Origin: Bog-159 sp963738345
GTDB lineage: Bacteria; Acidobacteriota; Terriglobia; Bryobacterales; Bryobacteraceae
Direction: 5' to 3'
DNA: 64,000 bases
Assembly: GCA_963738345.1 (NCBI GenBank)
Contig: CAVTWI010000002.1
Coordinates: forward strand, 4,216,001-4,280,000
Part shown: positions 63,461 through 64,000 of the stretch, in pieces
How the letters are laid out: each line of letters begins with the position of its first letter
How positions within the stretch are numbered: position 1 is the first letter of the stretch
The notes under the pieces: generated by a model
Told to the model about the DNA's origin: nothing
Seen by the model: the letters and a program-made list of their open reading frames with translations, nothing else
The model's database searches: none
Position numbers and translations under genes: made by a program

Positions 63461-64000
63461 TCAGCAGATTTCCCGCCGGACAAATTCCCAGCAGCCGAGG
63501 CTAGCCGCGATGATCGCCCCCACGAGCGCAACCGCAGTAACGCTTCCCTTCCCGGCCGCTCCGTCTAACACCGCCCGTATCGGCAGCGACCAAGGCAACC
63601 ACGGCCCGAAGACCGCCGATTGCGATGCAAAGACACCGGCAATCATGGCGCCGACACCAAAGCTCATGGCCGCGGTATAACTCTGCCATCGCAAACTGAC
63701 CCAGTGTTGAATAGTCACCGCGAGCAGGCTGGACAGTGACACTGTCAGCATGGGAAAGACAAACGGCTTTAGCGGCATCCCACCGAGATTCAGCGCGGGA
63801 TACAGCAACTTCAGCAGCCCGCCGCAGGCCATCAGGCCGGCGATTAACAGTGTATGCGCCGACCACAATAGAATCACAGTGACCACCAACTTGCTGATAT
63901 ATACGGTCCAGCGCGGCGAGGGCAAGGCCAGCAAACTCTTCCAGTTTTTCCCAGTGTTCTCCAGGCCTGCCAGAAGGGATGTTTCGAGAGTGATAACCAT
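63461..64000 (-). CDS. ABC-2 type permease, C-terminal part
   Basis: A partial 179-residue membrane protein running off the right edge. Five hydrophobic helices are visible (for example YISKLVVTVILLWSAHTLLI, FVFPMLTVSLSSLLAVTI, ALVGAIIAASLGCWEFV), after a cytoplasmic stretch ETSLLAGLENTGKNWKSLLA that fits the coupling helix of ABC-2/lantibiotic-exporter permeases (GxEx...W). The ATPase partner is presumably outside the window. Confidence 0.65.
   Translation of the reverse strand: MVITLETSLLAGLENTGKNWKSLLALPSPRWTVYISKLVVTVILLWSAHTLLIAGLMACGGLLKLLYPALNLGGMPLKPFVFPMLTVSLSSLLAVTIQHWVSLRWQSYTAAMSFGVGAMIAGVFASQSAVFGPWLPWSLPIRAVLDGAAGKGSVTAVALVGAIIAASLGCWEFVRREIC

Noticed and set aside
1..64000. 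tRNA, rRNA, CRISPR arrays or an integrase that would mark the island as an integrated element
   Set aside because: None was found on reading both strands by eye; short RNA genes could still be missed without a covariance search.

Overview
The window is a GC-rich bacterial chromosome segment, most likely from an Acidobacteriota relative of the Bryobacterales/Solibacter group. Three secreted proteins carry the VWFA-related domain typical of Acidobacteria, the Gfo/Idh/MocA and TIM-barrel pair has Tat-type signals, and there are a PEP-CTERM protein, a TMTC/TPR membrane protein and many glycan-related secreted enzymes. At least seven genes have a -10-like hexamer only 6-7 nt before the start codon, so leaderless transcripts are probably common.

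Layout. 0-7.3 kb: the end of a secreted Ig-like protein, a 5'-nucleotidase, and a complete selenocysteine-containing formate dehydrogenase operon (alpha, beta, gamma, FdhE) on the minus strand. 7.3-11.7 kb: a MazEF-type module and a HicAB module, each with a palindromic operator, a BNR-repeat protein, a GAF protein, a membrane-anchored JAMM protein and an XRE antitoxin relic that has lost its helix-turn-helix. 11.7-16.3 kb: sugar oxidoreductase/isomerase pair, a mini flagellar-rod-like protein, and biotin carboxylase (frameshifted) plus biotin carrier. 16.3-26.7 kb: PEP-CTERM protein, DnaC/IstB-like ATPase, a GH35-like protein without the expected acid/base glutamate, two tandem VWFA proteins, and a DsbA-like/MauE-like redox pair. 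26.6-35.4 kb: GPH transporter, M20 peptidase, cytochrome c + PQQ dehydrogenase + M49-like peptidase operon, TMTC protein. 35.4-48.6 kb: a 138-bp palindromic MITE-like element, transporters, GH5 enzyme, SMP-30 lactonase, DUF362 protein, TreZ, aldo/keto reductase and alcohol dehydrogenase.

48.65-54.5 kb is a distinctly lower-GC accessory island. It has a large PD-(D/E)xK nuclease/P-loop ATPase convergent with a stand-alone reverse transcriptase of the defence-associated (Abi/UG-like) kind, followed by two decayed toxin-antitoxin loci in which the antitoxin is intact and the toxin is broken (DUF433/DUF5615 and HicB/HicA). This nuclease-ATPase + RT pair is the best candidate for an undescribed, possibly anti-phage, system. 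54.6-64 kb returns to housekeeping and secreted genes: response regulator, methyltransferase, a heavily frameshifted thiolase/OB-fold/aminotransferase group, and an ECF sigma/anti-sigma operon with secreted proteins.

Many genes have one-base frameshifts. Four lie in poly-C/G runs of 7-9 and look like assembly errors. The 57.4-60.0 kb stretch holds ten or more indels and is either low-quality sequence or a decaying operon. The DUF5615 toxin has a nonsense codon plus a frameshift and looks like genuine decay.
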